Below, piece by piece: positions 47,534 through 48,236 of a DNA stretch of 48,236 nt (positions are counted from its first letter, which is position 1; every line of letters starts with the position of its first letter). Where the stretch lies: the NCBI GenBank assembly GCA_021826695.1, contig JAKAYS010000006.1, positions 1-48,236 on the forward strand, given 5' to 3'. The notes beneath the pieces are model-generated. The model was not told the DNA's origin. It ran no database searches and saw only the letters and a program-made list of their open reading frames with translations. This DNA is from Acidobacteriota bacterium (GTDB lineage Bacteria; Acidobacteriota; Terriglobia; Terriglobales; Acidobacteriaceae). The translations under genes were made by a program, and so were the position numbers.

Positions 47534-48236
47534 GTGTCCGTCGGCTTAGAGATACGTGATCCGATTCACGGCTTCATTCACCGAATGCCGCATGAGCAGG
47601 GGATTGTGGACTGTCCGACGTTCCAGCGTTTGCGCAAACTAAAGCAACTCGCGCTTGCAAATCTAGTATACCCAGGAGCAAACCACACTAGATTTGATCA
47701 CAGTTTAGGCGCCTTTCATGTTGCAAGCCGGATGGCTTCCGTTCTTGGAATTGACGATGCAAACCAGAGGATTATCCGCTTGGCCGCGTTGCTACACGAT
47801 GTGGGCCATGGTCCGTTTTCACATGTTTCCGAGCCGATTCTTAAAAAGCATTCGGCGAGCAGGGTAGAACTCAAGCCTAAGCAGCAGGTCCATGAGCTCA
47901 TTACTGCCCAAATTATTCGCGAAGATCAGCATCTAGCTAGGCTAATTCTCGAAGATGACCGTGAGCAGGTCATCCGACTGTTGGGTGGCAGCGGTTCTTT
48001 CAAATTATTCCAAGAGATAGTCTCGGGCCCCATGGATGCCGATAAGCAGGATTATTTGCTGCGGGACAATTATTTTTGCGGCGTGAAGTACGGGCTCTAC
48101 GATATCGACCGACTCCTCAACAGCCTAAAGGTCCATGAGGATGCAGAAGATAGATACTTAGCGCTCACTATGGATGGAATTCATGTATTGGAGCAATTTG
48201 TTCTGGCCAAATACTACATGACTACTCAGGTCTATC
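47534..48236 (+). CDS. HD-domain phosphohydrolase (partial, runs off the window)
   Basis: The first 234 codons of an HD-superfamily phosphohydrolase of the dGTPase/SAMHD1-like type. Seen: EIRDPIHGFI (residues 6-15), TFQRLRKLKQLALANLVYPGA, TRFDHSLG with His56, LLHDVGHGPFSH with His88-Asp89, and MDADKQDYLLRD with Asp170, so the metal-binding residues are present. The GTG at 47534 is the first possible start because TAA precedes it in frame. GC content and codon use (ATA, CTA, TTA, GTA) are clearly different from the neighbours, suggesting transfer. Substrate unknown: dNTP, ppGpp or other phosphates are possible. Confidence 0.88.
   Translation, partial: MSVGLEIRDPIHGFIHRMPHEQGIVDCPTFQRLRKLKQLALANLVYPGANHTRFDHSLGAFHVASRMASVLGIDDANQRIIRLAALLHDVGHGPFSHVSEPILKKHSASRVELKPKQQVHELITAQIIREDQHLARLILEDDREQVIRLLGGSGSFKLFQEIVSGPMDADKQDYLLRDNYFCGVKYGLYDIDRLLNSLKVHEDAEDRYLALTMDGIHVLEQFVLAKYYMTTQVY

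Overview
The window looks like chromosomal DNA of an Acidobacteriota bacterium, most likely class Terriglobia. This is inferred from several things seen together: RpoC that probably starts at a TTG as MFRSNPFE, a large TonB-dependent receptor with an N-terminal carboxypeptidase-regulatory-like domain and a C-terminal Phe, split glycine decarboxylase (gcvPA/gcvPB), an ECF sigma operon with B-box, DUF5668 and DUF4097 proteins, and short dispersed palindromic elements built around GTCATTCTGA...GAAGAATCCAGAG. KdsA and a CDP-glucose 4,6-dehydratase indicate a Gram-negative envelope with KDO-type lipopolysaccharide. Genes are tightly packed and mostly housekeeping. No insertion sequence, prophage or CRISPR array was seen.

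Layout. 109-4299 rpoC with a strong terminator. 4388-6311 (minus) a two-gene sugar cluster (CDP-glucose 4,6-dehydratase, WaaE-like glycosyltransferase). 6529-9677 an exported thioredoxin-like protein convergent with a GH3 beta-glucosidase. 9792-17354 (plus) YihY, pyruvate kinase, MutL, an AlkZ-related protein with a very long basic low-complexity tail, and cytidylate kinase. 17465-20437 a small Cys/His protein and a TonB-dependent receptor behind a TATAAT box inside an inverted repeat. 20609-23373 CTP synthase and UppP. 23473-28409 the glycine cleavage cluster gcvT-gcvH-gcvPA-gcvPB plus a coupled small gene. 28649-29078 a decayed tRNA-Arg copy, a GIY-YIG nuclease gene and an intact tRNA-Arg(CCG). 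29089-32910 (minus) KdsA, a DUF4230 protein, methylmalonyl-CoA mutase large subunit and a small membrane protein. 32929-34654 a small gene and glgC. 34905-39442 an ECF sigma / anti-sigma / membrane-sensor operon. 39471-41656 (minus) a GAF-GGDEF protein and moaA, the latter behind a sequence matching the molybdenum-cofactor riboswitch. 41926-47323 (minus) an electron-transfer-flavoprotein cluster (etfB, small membrane gene, etfA, ETF-ubiquinone oxidoreductase, YcxB-like gene) with a FitAB-type toxin-antitoxin pair inside it. 47534-end the first 234 codons of an HD phosphohydrolase with visibly lower GC.

How parts may work together. The glycine cleavage genes form one pathway (T, H and both P halves; the L protein is elsewhere). 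ETF alpha/beta and ETF-QO carry electrons from flavoprotein dehydrogenases to quinone. The sigma/anti-sigma pair is translationally coupled to three membrane proteins, each with a LiaF-type segment, and looks like an envelope-stress module. The most unusual local structure is the tRNA-Arg/GIY-YIG locus: a GIY-YIG gene lies between a damaged and an intact tRNA copy, and the damaged copy carries in its anticodon arm the same palindrome that forms the core of the dispersed repeats.
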